From: Sphingobacterium spiritivorum ATCC 33861
GTDB lineage: Bacteria; Bacteroidota; Bacteroidia; Sphingobacteriales; Sphingobacteriaceae
Direction of reading: 5' to 3'
Length of the DNA: 64,000 bases
Assembly (NCBI RefSeq): GCF_000143765.1
Contig: NZ_GL379770.1
Location: 434,001 to 498,000, forward strand
The notes below the pieces were generated by a model. That model did no database searches, was not told the DNA's origin, and worked only from the letters and a program-made list of their open reading frames with translations. Positions 25,131 to 34,388 of this stretch are shown here, piece by piece; position 1 is the first letter of the stretch; each line of letters starts with the position of its first letter. The position numbers and the translations under genes were made by a program.

Positions 25131-27179
25131 ATGAAAACGTCAGTAATCATAAAAAGAATAATACAAGTCGCACTGGCTTTGCCGCTGTTGTTTATGGCAA
25201 CATCCTGTAAAGATTATCTTAATATCGACAATTATTTTGATGACGAATTTAATATTGATTCGGCATTCACAAATACCCGGTATATGGAAGCCTACATGTG
25301 GGGAGCAGCGGCTATGTTCCCGGACGAATCCAATACCATCCGTAGTAATTATACACCGGGACCAATGGCAACCGATGAGGCTATAAACGGATTGACCGGA
25401 ACGGGAACTACCAATATTTACTATGGGATGGACTTTGTTACCGGAAATATCACACCTGATTTTTACGGCGGACTTAATCAGTGGGGAAAATACTATAAGA
25501 TTATCCGTAAAGCGAATACGATATTGAAAAATCTTGATTTGCCCAGGGATATGACTTATGCGGATCGTAACCGGATTGAAGGCTATACCCGTTTTATACG
25601 TGCCTATGCATACTACAATCTGATTATAGATTTCGGCCCTCCGATTTTGTTGGGGGATGATATCGTGAGTACCAATGAGACGATCGAATATTATGATCGT
25701 CCGAGAGCGACATATGATGAAGCGATGGAATATATCTGCAGCGAATTTGAAAAGGCTGCTGTACAGTTGCCTCTTGATGTCAGTTTACTGGATTTTGGTA
25801 AGCCGACCAAAGGAGCTGCATTTGCTTTAATTGCGCGTTTGCGGTTGATCCATGCCAGTCCGTTGTTTAATGGCGGCGCAGCAGCCAACTCCTATTATGG
25901 TAGCTGGGTACGTAAGACAGATGGTGTACACTATGTATCTCAGCAGTATAATGAAAGACGCTGGGCAGTGGCTGCTGCTGCAGCAAAGCGGGTGATGGAT
26001 ATGGGAAGGTACAAATTGTATACAGTGCCGGCCGACGAAAGAACTCCTGTACTGCCTGCCGGAGTTACCTCTGATCCTAATTTCTACGGGGTCTATCCTA
26101 ACGGCGCTAAGGGAATTGATGCATTCAGATCGTATTCGGATGTATTTACCGGAGAAGCCGTAGCTTCTATTAACCCTGAATATATCTGGGGAAGAAATAC
26201 CGCATACCTTAATACCAATTTGAATCAGGGTGCACTTCCTCCGACTTTGGGTGGCTGGGGACGTTTTTCCGTGACACAAAAAGTGGTAGATGCCTACCTG
26301 ATGGATGACGGACGTACCAGAGAAGAGGCTCGGGGTGATACTTATTTTGAATCGGTTGCTGACCTCCCTGCTGGTGGAACATTTGCCGATCTCTTTACTA
26401 CACAGTCACGCAATTTTTCAGGGTATCCAATGAATGCGGGTATATTCAAGATGTATGCCAACCGGGAGATGCGTTTCTATGCTTCTGTGGGTTTCAATGG
26501 TGCTGTATGGCAAGCTTTATCCAGTACTACACTGAATAACCATACTGCCAAATATTTCTATCAGGAGTCCGATGGCCGTGGAGGGGTATCGGCATCTTCA
26601 CCTAACTATCCGCTTACCGGTTATGTGATCAAAAAATGGAACCATGCCTTTGACGCACTTACGGGTACAGGTGCGCGGATGATGCCTAAGGCATATCCGA
26701 TTATCCGATACGCTGAAATGTTATTGTCTTATGCGGAAGCCATGAATAACCTTACCGGAAGTCATACCGTACAGGTCGGGGATCAGAGCTATACGCTTGG
26801 CCGTGATGAGAATGAGATCAAGACCTCTTTTAATATGGTGCGTTACCGCGCAGGCTTACCGGGCTTATCATCTGCTCAGCTTTCCAGTAAAGCGGAGGTG
26901 CAAAAACAGATTGAGCGTGAGCGTATGGTTGAATTCTTATGGGAGAACAGACGTTTTTATGATGTACGTCGCTGGGGTATGTATGAAGAGACCGAACGTG
27001 AACCTATCCGCGGTATGAATCCGGATGGTGCAACACGTGAGTCATTCTACAGAAGGGTTTCACCAGGTACTTCCTCATTTCTGACCCGTCAGGTGGATAA
27101 AAAATTGATCTGGGTACCTATACCACGTGCTGAGATGCGAAGATTGCCTTCACTGGATCAGAACCCGGGATATAATTAG
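25131..27179 (+). CDS. RagB/SusD-family surface lipoprotein
   Basis: A 682-residue SusD-type lipoprotein (FMATSCKDYLNIDNYFDD; lipidation Cys27), longer than usual for the family. The N-terminal TPR helices are seen in KIIRKANTILKNLD and IEGYTRFIRAYAYYNLIIDFG, and the C-terminal SusD motif in RERMVEFLWENRRFYDVRRW. It partners the SusC just upstream. A perfect 15-bp hairpin follows its stop codon. Confidence 0.94.
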   Translation: MKTSVIIKRIIQVALALPLLFMATSCKDYLNIDNYFDDEFNIDSAFTNTRYMEAYMWGAAAMFPDESNTIRSNYTPGPMATDEAINGLTGTGTTNIYYGMDFVTGNITPDFYGGLNQWGKYYKIIRKANTILKNLDLPRDMTYADRNRIEGYTRFIRAYAYYNLIIDFGPPILLGDDIVSTNETIEYYDRPRATYDEAMEYICSEFEKAAVQLPLDVSLLDFGKPTKGAAFALIARLRLIHASPLFNGGAAANSYYGSWVRKTDGVHYVSQQYNERRWAVAAAAAKRVMDMGRYKLYTVPADERTPVLPAGVTSDPNFYGVYPNGAKGIDAFRSYSDVFTGEAVASINPEYIWGRNTAYLNTNLNQGALPPTLGGWGRFSVTQKVVDAYLMDDGRTREEARGDTYFESVADLPAGGTFADLFTTQSRNFSGYPMNAGIFKMYANREMRFYASVGFNGAVWQALSSTTLNNHTAKYFYQESDGRGGVSASSPNYPLTGYVIKKWNHAFDALTGTGARMMPKAYPIIRYAEMLLSYAEAMNNLTGSHTVQVGDQSYTLGRDENEIKTSFNMVRYRAGLPGLSSAQLSSKAEVQKQIERERMVEFLWENRRFYDVRRWGMYEETEREPIRGMNPDGATRESFYRRVSPGTSSFLTRQVDKKLIWVPIPRAEMRRLPSLDQNPGYN

Positions 27180-27208
27180 GAATAAGCAACAGAAGAAGAA
27201 AATATACA

Positions 27209-27242
27209 GGTCTTCCGTTGTCCGTAAGGACAACGGAAGACC
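27209..27242 (+). promoter_or_regulatory. Perfect 15-bp stem-loop inside the SusC/SusD operon
   Basis: GGTCTTCCGTTGTCC and its exact reverse complement are separated by GTAA. It lies between the SusD stop and the DUF1735 start (15 bases before it) and is not followed by a T-run. It probably sets relative expression by protecting mRNA ends or by partial termination. Confidence 0.7.
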
Positions 27243-27256
27243 ATAACGAAATATTT

Positions 27257-28150
27257 ATGAAACAAAGTTTGATAGCAATACTTGCAATTTCGATCGTATT
27301 TGCTTCCTGTAAGGACAATGAAGTGTTCGAAAAGGAAATGTACAAAAATGAAGTAGCGTTAATCAGTTCTGATTATCACAATACCTTTAAAGAAGTTGTG
27401 CAGCTGACGGGTGAAGAGGTTATAGGATATGTAGCGGCATCTTCAGGAGGTACTCACGCACCGACAAAAGATCTGATTATCGGATTGGAAGAAGATTCAG
27501 CTCCTCTGGCAAAATATAACTTTGCAGTGTATGATAATGCAGAAGATCTGTATGCCAAATTACTACCTAAAGGAAAATATGATATCATGGATGATAAGAT
27601 CGTGATCAAGGCAGGTGAACTGACCGGACGCACGATGATTAAATTACGTCCGGACGGATTATCTCCGGACTCGACCTACTTCATCGGACTAAAAGCAACT
27701 AATGGTTCCGGTGTGGAAATTAAGCCTACCAAAAGTACCATGTTGTATCAGGTGATTATTGAGAATGAGTTTGCATCGCAGGCAAAAAATTCAATGTATG
27801 CTATGGTCGGTTTTGCCAACGGTCTTGCCACAGCAGCAAATAAGCAGTTGTTTCCATTGACTACCAATAGTGTACGCATGGTGGCGGGAAGTGAAACCTT
27901 TGTCTCCAAGGTTCCTAATATTGAGAAAAATTGTCTTATTCTGGAAATGGACGAATTTAACAATGTGACCATTAAGCCGTACAAGGACATCAAGATTGTG
28001 CAGTTGAATAATGACCCGGCTTATCCCAATAAATTCAAAGTAGAAGAGTCTTTCGGTATGCGAACCAATGTGTTTCTGTTGTCTTACCAATATACAATAG
28101 GGAATGTCACGACCGTAATGAAGGAACGTGTAGAGATGCAGGTAAAATAA
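27257..28150 (+). CDS. DUF1735-domain surface lipoprotein
   Basis: A 297-residue lipoprotein from ATG 27257 (signal ending VFASCKDNEVFEKEMY, Cys16); an earlier in-frame start inside the hairpin is less likely. Residues about 25-150 fit the BT_3987-like DUF1735 domain: VALISSDYHNTFKEVVQLTGEE at the start and PDGLSPDSTYFIGLKA near the end of the domain. The rest is beta-rich and may correspond to DUF4361. Proteins of this type act as substrate-binding surface proteins in SusC/SusD operons. Its place behind SusD fits. Confidence 0.8.
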   Translation: MKQSLIAILAISIVFASCKDNEVFEKEMYKNEVALISSDYHNTFKEVVQLTGEEVIGYVAASSGGTHAPTKDLIIGLEEDSAPLAKYNFAVYDNAEDLYAKLLPKGKYDIMDDKIVIKAGELTGRTMIKLRPDGLSPDSTYFIGLKATNGSGVEIKPTKSTMLYQVIIENEFASQAKNSMYAMVGFANGLATAANKQLFPLTTNSVRMVAGSETFVSKVPNIEKNCLILEMDEFNNVTIKPYKDIKIVQLNNDPAYPNKFKVEESFGMRTNVFLLSYQYTIGNVTTVMKERVEMQVK

Positions 28151-28154
28151 AAAT

Positions 28155-29438
28155 ATGAAACTCATGAAAACGAACAATTATTACAGCCTGAAGGCTCTGC
28201 CAAAAGCTATAATGGCCTTTTGTCTTAGCTTAACCATACTCTTTTCGTCCTGTAAAGATGAAAATGAAATAAACAATTTTTTAACACTTAAAGATAATCC
28301 TTCCAAAATGGAGGCCGCTGCAAACGGCTCATCTGCAACCTTTACCGTGCAGTCTGGAGGCAACTGGAAAGTTCAGCCCCTGCGCAAAGAACATTGGTTT
28401 AAGATAGATCCGGCAGAAGGAAGCGGAGATGGTACTTTTACGGTGACGGTAACTAAAAACAAGGATCAGGAGGTTCGTACGATGACTTTATTTTTTACGG
28501 TCAACGGACAGTTGCAAAGCAATGTGCTCAAAATTGAGCAGGCTGCAGCTACAACCGGAGAACAGCAAAAAGATCCTTACCTGAAAATTGATGGTATTTC
28601 GGAGAAGTTAGATGTTCCTGAAGCTGGTCTTACGGGGAACTATATTCTTCGTTCCACAGGAAAATGGAAAATAGCCCCTGAAGAGGGAGCGGATTGGCTG
28701 GAAATCTCTCCGGCAGAAGGTTCAGGTGATACACCTGTAACCATCCGGGTCAATAAAAATACAGATATTGAACGTACCGCAAATCTGCTCTTGTTTCTGG
28801 ATGATGTACAGCAAGCCACTCCATTGACGGTTTATCAAAAGGGAGTGAAGTTACAGGTCGAGGGAGATGTTGTGTTAAATGAGAATTTCAACTGGTTAAC
28901 GTATGGAAGTGAAATTTTTAGTGTAACCACCGGCGAAACAAGGATTGGCTCCTGGACTTCGGCCGAAGTCGCAAAAGGCTGGACAAGTACTGTCAATACG
29001 ACTGAAGGAGGAGGAAGTTATGCTTCTATCTATGCACGTCCGGGGTTTATAAAATTGGGCCGGACGAATTACGGAGGGGATCTTATTTCTCCGAAACTTG
29101 CTAATGTACAACGCACAAAGAACCTGCTGGTGACGTTTAAAGCTGTGCGCTATGCCAGTGGTGACCACAATGTCCTTACTGCAGGTGTCAAAGGACCGGG
29201 AAAAGTGAGTGTAAGTGAGTTTAAAATCAACAATACACCTGCTACCAACTCCAATCTGGAATCTAGCCGGGCTTCCTGGAAAGCCCCCGAAGCAACGTAT
29301 TCTTTTGTGATTACAGGGGCTACTTCCGAAACCCAGTTCTGGCTCTTGGGCGGCGCTTTTGACCAGCGTTCCGGTAACTGGCCGTCTACCGTAAACCGTA
29401 TTTTTATTGATGATATCTTGGTTACGGTTACGAAATAA
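28155..29438 (+). CDS. BACON-domain surface lipoprotein
   Basis: A 427-residue lipoprotein (signal ending LFSSCKDENEINN). Two BACON domains in a row are seen, each with the W-x-x-aspartate-P-A-E-G-S-G pattern: WFKIDPAEGSGDGTFTVTV (about residues 80-100) and WLEISPAEGSGDTPVTIRV (about 180-198). The C-terminal half (about 240-427) looks like a beta-sandwich with YASIYARPGFIKLG and NRIFIDDILVTVTK, of the kind that binds carbohydrate or polymer. BACON domains serve as spacers or binders in surface proteins. It starts 4 bases after the previous stop and is the last gene of the operon. Confidence 0.88.
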   Translation: MKLMKTNNYYSLKALPKAIMAFCLSLTILFSSCKDENEINNFLTLKDNPSKMEAAANGSSATFTVQSGGNWKVQPLRKEHWFKIDPAEGSGDGTFTVTVTKNKDQEVRTMTLFFTVNGQLQSNVLKIEQAAATTGEQQKDPYLKIDGISEKLDVPEAGLTGNYILRSTGKWKIAPEEGADWLEISPAEGSGDTPVTIRVNKNTDIERTANLLLFLDDVQQATPLTVYQKGVKLQVEGDVVLNENFNWLTYGSEIFSVTTGETRIGSWTSAEVAKGWTSTVNTTEGGGSYASIYARPGFIKLGRTNYGGDLISPKLANVQRTKNLLVTFKAVRYASGDHNVLTAGVKGPGKVSVSEFKINNTPATNSNLESSRASWKAPEATYSFVITGATSETQFWLLGGAFDQRSGNWPSTVNRIFIDDILVTVTK

Positions 29439-29487
29439 ACAATGCAAACACATGTCTGATACGTTTTCAAAGCGGGAGACATGATTG

Positions 29488-29515
29488 AAAAGCTCTGACT
29501 TTCGTCAGAGCTTTT
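29488..29515 (+). terminator. Intrinsic terminator of the SusC/SusD operon
   Basis: Perfect 12-bp stem AAAAGCTCTGAC / GTCAGAGCTTTT with a TTTC loop, 50 bases after the BACON gene stop. The stem matches the terminator at 14651-14680. Confidence 0.82.
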
Positions 29516-29550
29516 CATTTCTGGTCGGATGAGAGGGTGAATCTTGTCTA

Positions 29551-29625
29551 TCGAAAACGTACGCTTGTGACACAATGGTATAAAGCTCAAGCACCGCTAC
29601 GCTAATGCTTGCGCTATAAGAGGAC
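29551..29625. repeat. Degenerate REP-like palindrome
   Basis: Shares ACGCTTGTGAC and CAAGCACCGCTACGCTAA with the 104-bp tandem units at 32163-32578, but the left arm has decayed. Confidence 0.55.
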
Positions 29626-29751
29626 TATAAAAGGTAACGCAAGTCAAAAATTACGGACTATCATCATCCACAGAAACAGAATTTTTGAGCATTTTTTGTA
29701 ATTTAGCACACCTACAGAGGTTTTGCCTTAATGTTATTCAACAAACTATTA

Positions 29752-30306
29752 ATGAAGAGAAAAATTAAAGATTATAGTATTCAGTTTATTAAAGAGATCA
29801 TCCCTGTAATTGCAGGTATTCTGATCGCGCTTTTTATTGATAACTGGAATTCCGAACGAAAAGATAAAGCCTATATTAACCAGATATTTTCAACTATCCG
29901 GAGTGAACTTGTAGAATCTAAGGAAGATATTAAAGCGATTATTCCTAAACAAAGATCTTTAATCGATTCACTGGACTTTTATGCGAATAACAAGGATGTC
30001 GCTGTTTTGGATATTGTTATGCGATCCAAAGGAATATATATTCCAAAAGTTAAAATCAATGCCTGGAAATCTGTTTCTAACACCAAAATTGATTTAATCG
30101 ATTATAAGAAAATAGCTACACTCTCCAATATTGAAGAATTAAAGCAAACGTTGAATGATAAGAGTGATTTTTTAATGGGTTTTCTGTATTCAAATATAAA
30201 TCAGACAGATAAAAATACAAAGCAGACATTTAAAATGATCATTATGGATATTATTCAAACCGAAAAAACGATACAGGATCATATTGAAGTATTTGAAAAG
30301 GAATAA
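29752..30306 (+). CDS. DUF6090-like single-pass membrane protein
   Basis: A 184-residue protein counted from ATG 29752 (an ATG at 29731 is also in frame). The N-terminal phrase FIKEIIPVIAGILIALFIDNWN is the conserved single membrane helix of DUF6090-type proteins, followed by a basic segment and a helical soluble domain of about 140 residues with no known motif. Function unknown. It stands alone, with REP-like sequences on both sides. Confidence 0.65.
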   Translation: MKRKIKDYSIQFIKEIIPVIAGILIALFIDNWNSERKDKAYINQIFSTIRSELVESKEDIKAIIPKQRSLIDSLDFYANNKDVAVLDIVMRSKGIYIPKVKINAWKSVSNTKIDLIDYKKIATLSNIEELKQTLNDKSDFLMGFLYSNINQTDKNTKQTFKMIIMDIIQTEKTIQDHIEVFEKE

Positions 30307-30310
30307 GGAT

Positions 30311-30632
30311 TTATTGCTCATCCATTTCTTCATGCAGTTTTTTTACAGCACGCGTTTCATGTTCGATAAGCGGTATCAGTTCTTCTTCTGACAAAGAGGA
30401 CGGAGCTGGCATAAACAGGACTTTAGACCCATCAGTAAACCGTCTGTATAGTATTCCGGCTCTTTGCATATGAAAGTCTGAGGTTATCACAACCAGAATA
30501 TCAGGATTCAATTGTGAAGTCAGCTCTTTGGACAATTTAAAATCCTCTACAGTGTTTGTAGAAAGAGGCCCGTCTAAGATTGCAGTGTCAGGTATTCCTT
30601 TATTAACCAGATACTTCCTTGAATAGAAATAA
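30311..30632 (-). pseudogene. Truncated YdcF/ElyC (DUF218) family gene remnant
   Basis: The frame holds the C-terminal half of a DUF218 protein: STNTVEDFKLSKELTSQ, then DILVVITSDFHMQRAGILYRRF. The N-terminal half with the nucleotide/glycan-binding loop is missing. The frame runs 44 bases further upstream, but those codons (LFWRHKRMLAPEN) come from a REP-like repeat, so the gene was cut and the repeat abuts the break. Intact relatives are membrane-anchored proteins linked to envelope polysaccharides. Confidence 0.65.
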
Positions 30633-30693
30633 TTCTCTGGCGCAAGCATCCGCTTGTGCCTCCAAAATAAAAGCACAAGTAAGCTAAAAGAGG
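30633..30693. repeat. REP-like palindrome
   Basis: Matches the first half of the 104-bp unit (TTCTCTGGCGCAAGCATCCG) and carries the inner GCAAGC / GCTTGTGC arms. It adjoins the truncated DUF218 gene. Confidence 0.6.
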
Positions 30694-30759
30694 TTATCTT
30701 ATGTCTTAAATGTAATAAAATATTGTTATATTCGGGTTTGTTGATTTTTATTTTTGATT

Positions 30760-31419
30760 ATGGCTTTTGAATCTCTGTTTAATTGTAGAAGATTGTTATT
30801 ATACTACGTTGCTGTTGTTTTTTTATTTCTTTCAGCCTGTTCTAAAGATACAGTAAAGCCAGAAACGGATAATAAGAATACAGATATTCATAAATATGAA
30901 ATTCAGAAACTCAGCTATTTCCTCTCAGAAAACGATAAAATAGATACTGTAAAAGTTGGCTTTGCTGCTGAAGAGTTTAGTAATCCGTCTGCTGTACTTA
31001 TAAATGTCTGGCACAAAGAAGTATTTGAGGATCTTGTCAAGACTTCCGTTTTTCAATTTGATAAAAATGGAAAAGAACTGCCCAAGGATTTTGATAAAGC
31101 ATACTTTGAGGTGAGTGTACCCGAAATCTATTATGGTGACGGTAGATTTAGTTACTATACAGATCGGTTTTCACTGACAGATAGTTTACTAACAAAACCG
31201 TACAACCACCAGATGTCATTCTCCATGGGACTTAATATCCCGGCAAAATCAAAGCTAATTCTTGAAAAAACCATTGATAGGTATAATATTACCTGCTCCT
31301 TTGAATTAATCGTGAGAAATAAAAAATCAGGCGAACTATTTACGTTAAACGGAAAATGGAAAGGAGTTTTGCGTTATACCAATGAAAGTTTTAAAGTCAG
31401 TCAGAAAGATTTAGATTAA
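30760..31419 (+). CDS. Hypothetical lipoprotein
   Basis: A 219-residue protein from ATG 30760 with a lipoprotein signal (VVFLFLSACSKDTVKPE). The mature part is about 190 residues, charged, mixed alpha/beta, and matches no family I know. No operon partner is close: the preceding fragment is on the other strand and the next gene is 132 bases away. It may be a small surface or periplasmic binding protein. Confidence 0.7.
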   Translation: MAFESLFNCRRLLLYYVAVVFLFLSACSKDTVKPETDNKNTDIHKYEIQKLSYFLSENDKIDTVKVGFAAEEFSNPSAVLINVWHKEVFEDLVKTSVFQFDKNGKELPKDFDKAYFEVSVPEIYYGDGRFSYYTDRFSLTDSLLTKPYNHQMSFSMGLNIPAKSKLILEKTIDRYNITCSFELIVRNKKSGELFTLNGKWKGVLRYTNESFKVSQKDLD

Positions 31420-31551
31420 TAGAAATTCACCCTTTTATCATTGTATACGCTAGCATCAGCTTGTGAGCAAAAGTAAAACAGGGTTAAATTGGATTATATT
31501 AGCAACCAATTGAATAAAAATAAAGACTGAAATAACTTATTTACATACTGA

Positions 31552-32127
31552 ATGACACTTCTTTCGCTCCAGATATTATTCTTTTGTTTAATCCCGATAG
31601 GGGTTTTTATTTTAATCCGGGGCATACAACTAATCCGTAAAACCTTTAATGGTAAGATTGTACTGGAAATTCCGTACGTACAAAAAGCCGGAACCTTTGC
31701 AGTTACAAAAGCCGGAACCTTTTCTGTTTGGCAAAAAGGAGAAATATTTAAAAGAACACCCGTTGACAAATTCAGACTGCACATCTGTGAGAAATCAGAA
31801 AATCAGGAAATAAAATTAAATCCTTCATTACTGAGACCGCAAACAAATGATTTTTCGACCGGAAGAATGGAACTGTACCGGTTTTACGCTCCGGTTGGTA
31901 GCTATAGCGTAGAATTGAACGAAGGCAACACTGTATCCAACTTTGAAAGTGCAGTAACAAATGCGATCCCTCTTCCATCTGCTGACTTATCAAAGTATTC
32001 TATTCAAATAAGAGAATCACAATCGCTAATAGCCACTATTGTCGCTATTCCCATGATATTACTGGGTATATTTGGAACAGTTGGCGGACTTGTGTTAGGA
32101 TTGTTAGCAGATCAGATACTAAAATAG
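31552..32127 (+). CDS. Hypothetical membrane protein with two membrane segments
   Basis: A 191-residue protein with membrane helices at residues about 4-24 and 160-187 (IVAIPMILLGIFGTVGGLVLGLL). A beta-rich, probably extracytoplasmic, segment lies between them and contains two short repeats (KAGTFAVTKAGTFSVW). I cannot place it in a family. It is followed by the REP-like tandem array. Confidence 0.65.
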   Translation: MTLLSLQILFFCLIPIGVFILIRGIQLIRKTFNGKIVLEIPYVQKAGTFAVTKAGTFSVWQKGEIFKRTPVDKFRLHICEKSENQEIKLNPSLLRPQTNDFSTGRMELYRFYAPVGSYSVELNEGNTVSNFESAVTNAIPLPSADLSKYSIQIRESQSLIATIVAIPMILLGIFGTVGGLVLGLLADQILK

Positions 32128-32162
32128 CGTCACAGATTTTATGTCGGAAATAGAACCTGTCC

Positions 32163-32578
32163 TTCTCCGGCGCAAGCGTCCGCTTGTGACCTAAAACACA
32201 AAAAGTACAAGCACCGCTACGTTAAAGCTTGCGCTGGAAGAATGATCTTTAATAAGACGCTAAAGCTTCTCCGGCGCAAGCGTCCGCTTGTGACCTAAAA
32301 CACAAAAAGTACAAGCACCGCTACGTTAAAGCTTGCGCTGGAAGAATGATCTTTAATAAGACGCTAAAGCTTCTCCGGCGCAAGCGTCCGTTTGTGACAT
32401 AAGACACAAAAAGCACAAGCACCGCTACGCTAAAGCTTGCGCTAGAAGAATGATCTTTAATAAGACGCTAAATCTTCTCCGGCGCAAGCGTCCGCTTGTG
32501 ACATAAGACACAAAAAGCACAAGCACCGCTACGCTAAAACTTGCGCTGGAAATGATTAATCTTTAAGGAGGCGTTAAA
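32163..32578. repeat. Four tandem 104-bp REP-like palindromic units
   Basis: Unit starts (TTCTCCGGCGCAAGCG) fall at 32163, 32267, 32371 and 32475, a constant period of 104. Units 1 and 2 are almost identical; 3 and 4 share changes (ACATAAGACAC). Each unit is a long imperfect palindrome: CCGGCGCAAGC pairs with GCTTGCGCTGG and inner GCTTGTG with CACAAGC. Single, decayed relatives occur at 29551, 30633 and 52863. No spacer variation, so it is not CRISPR. Confidence 0.85.
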
Positions 32579-32680
32579 TATTAAAAACCAACTACAACTA
32601 GTCTCTTGCACTTAAATTATAGTAACTTTACTGTTCATTACCTGCAAATTTCATATTGTATGCATAATAACGAAGTGCTT

Positions 32681-33715
32681 ATGAAACTAATTGCTCCGAA
32701 AGCGCTGTCAAATGGAGATAAAGTTGCCACTATATCAATGTCATGGGGTGCTGCGGGCGAATTACCATATCGATATCTGAAAGGTAAGGAGCGCCTGAAC
32801 CAAATTTTTAATCTTGAAGTTACCGAAACCAGACATGCATTACGTCCGGCCCAATGGATTTATAATAATCCGGAAGCGAGAGCTAACGATTTGATGGAAG
32901 CCTTTTCAGATCCTTCCGTCAAGGCTGTTATCTCAAATATTGGCGGAGATGACAGTATACGCATGCTAAAGTATATCGACCTGAATGTTATCAGAGATAA
33001 TCCTAAGATATTTCTGGGGTTTTCAGATAGCACCATCACCCATTTTATCTGTCTTAAAGCCGGTTTAAGTTCCTTTTACGGAACGTCGCTTTTAGTTGGT
33101 TTTGCAGAAAATCAGGCCATGCATGACTATCAGATCAAAGATCTTCGGAAAACATTGTTTTCATCTTCCGCTATCGGGCAGATCCATCCCAATAAGGAAG
33201 GTTGGACAACAGAATTTCTGGATTGGTTTGATATTACACTGCAGGATGTAAAGAGAACATTATCTCCTGTTGATGACTGGAATTTTATACGAGGAACTAC
33301 TACCGTGCAGGGTCGGTTGATCGGAGGTTGTATGGAGGTGCTGGAAATGCTCAAAGGAACCGATTACTGGCCGGCTCCTGAAGTATGGAAAGACAGCATT
33401 CTGTTTTTTGAAACTTCAGAAGATAAACCTAAGCCTGAATATATCAGATGGTGGCTAAGAAACTATGCCGCTACAGGAATACTCAAAAGCGCTAAAGGAA
33501 TTATTTTTGGGAGACCTTATGACAATCTGTATACAGAGCAGTATGAAACCGAAATTTTGAAAGTACTGGATGAAGAGGGACTTTATGATATGCCGGTCAT
33601 TACCCGTATGGATTTTGGTCATACCTGTCCTACTTTTACTATTCCTTACGGAAGATTAGCGGAGATCAATTGTCTGAATAAAACATTCTCGATACTGGAA
33701 AACGGCGTGAGCTGA
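32681..33715 (+). CDS. S66-family LD-carboxypeptidase / MccF-like peptidase
   Basis: A 344-residue protein counted from ATG 32681 (in-frame starts at 32606 and 32660 are less likely because family members begin close to MKLIAPKALSNGDKVATIS). The nucleophile serine is in GFSDST (Ser115), and the glutamate and histidine of the Ser-Glu-His triad are in FFETSED and FGHTCP. The oxyanion-type NIGGDDS loop is present. Family members cleave the L,D bond in murein tetrapeptides for recycling, or the processed peptide-nucleotide microcin C7 (MccF). The full length and triad suggest an active enzyme. It is monocistronic. Confidence 0.88.
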   Translation: MKLIAPKALSNGDKVATISMSWGAAGELPYRYLKGKERLNQIFNLEVTETRHALRPAQWIYNNPEARANDLMEAFSDPSVKAVISNIGGDDSIRMLKYIDLNVIRDNPKIFLGFSDSTITHFICLKAGLSSFYGTSLLVGFAENQAMHDYQIKDLRKTLFSSSAIGQIHPNKEGWTTEFLDWFDITLQDVKRTLSPVDDWNFIRGTTTVQGRLIGGCMEVLEMLKGTDYWPAPEVWKDSILFFETSEDKPKPEYIRWWLRNYAATGILKSAKGIIFGRPYDNLYTEQYETEILKVLDEEGLYDMPVITRMDFGHTCPTFTIPYGRLAEINCLNKTFSILENGVS

Positions 33716-33870
33716 TCTCCATTGACAAAGAAAAGGGACATCATAAAAATAAAGAGCTTTTCCTTTATTTTGGCTTCTAAATGCCTTCGGAAATCCCTTT
33801 TTTATTTAATTTAGCAAACGTACTCAGCATGTATATGCCCATACCAAGACAAAAATACCTGAAATAAAAA

Positions 33871-34254
33871 ATGAAATTCAAATCGCTTTCACAGACAAAG
33901 TATGTATGGATAATAATAATCCTGCTCTCCATCGTTGCCATAATATTTAAATCCAGCTACAGACAATATATCTATGCAAACCAGATCAATGATTTCGGAA
34001 TTGCTGACGCTTCACCGAATTTTTTTGCAGGACTTATTCTGGTGATCTTCTATTTTACACAATACCAGAAAATAACCTTACAAAAGCACGCCATATTTAC
34101 AGCAGTAGGACTTATAGGATATGAACTAATTCAGGGAACTGTTTTCAAAAACAACTACTTTGATTATAAAGATATCATCGCTTCTATTCTTGGAGCCTTT
34201 GCAGGCTATCTTGTATGTTCAGGATTTAAGTCATTCCCGGAGAATGAAAAGTAA
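33871..34254 (+). CDS. VanZ-like small membrane protein
   Basis: A 127-residue protein with four likely membrane segments (about residues 10-27, 48-63, 74-92 and 102-118). The pattern NDFGIADASPNFFAGL and VGLIGYELIQGTVFKNNYFDYKDIIASILGAFAGYL resembles the VanZ-like fold, where the D-x-x-D-hydrophobic-GA end is common. Role unknown; VanZ relatives are associated with cell envelope stress. Monocistronic. Confidence 0.6.
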   Translation: MKFKSLSQTKYVWIIIILLSIVAIIFKSSYRQYIYANQINDFGIADASPNFFAGLILVIFYFTQYQKITLQKHAIFTAVGLIGYELIQGTVFKNNYFDYKDIIASILGAFAGYLVCSGFKSFPENEK

Positions 34255-34388
34255 TTTTTAACTCCGGCAACCTGTAGCACCAGGAGTCTGTGAAAGGTCA
34301 ACCCGCATTTGGAAAATTAATGTATCTTGCATATACGAAATTCGAAGTATCAGTTTATTAACACTATTTGATCAAGATTTCACTACTT

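Noticed and set aside
32163..32578. Possible CRISPR array
   Set aside because: The whole 104-bp period is conserved, with no unique spacers, and no cas genes are present.
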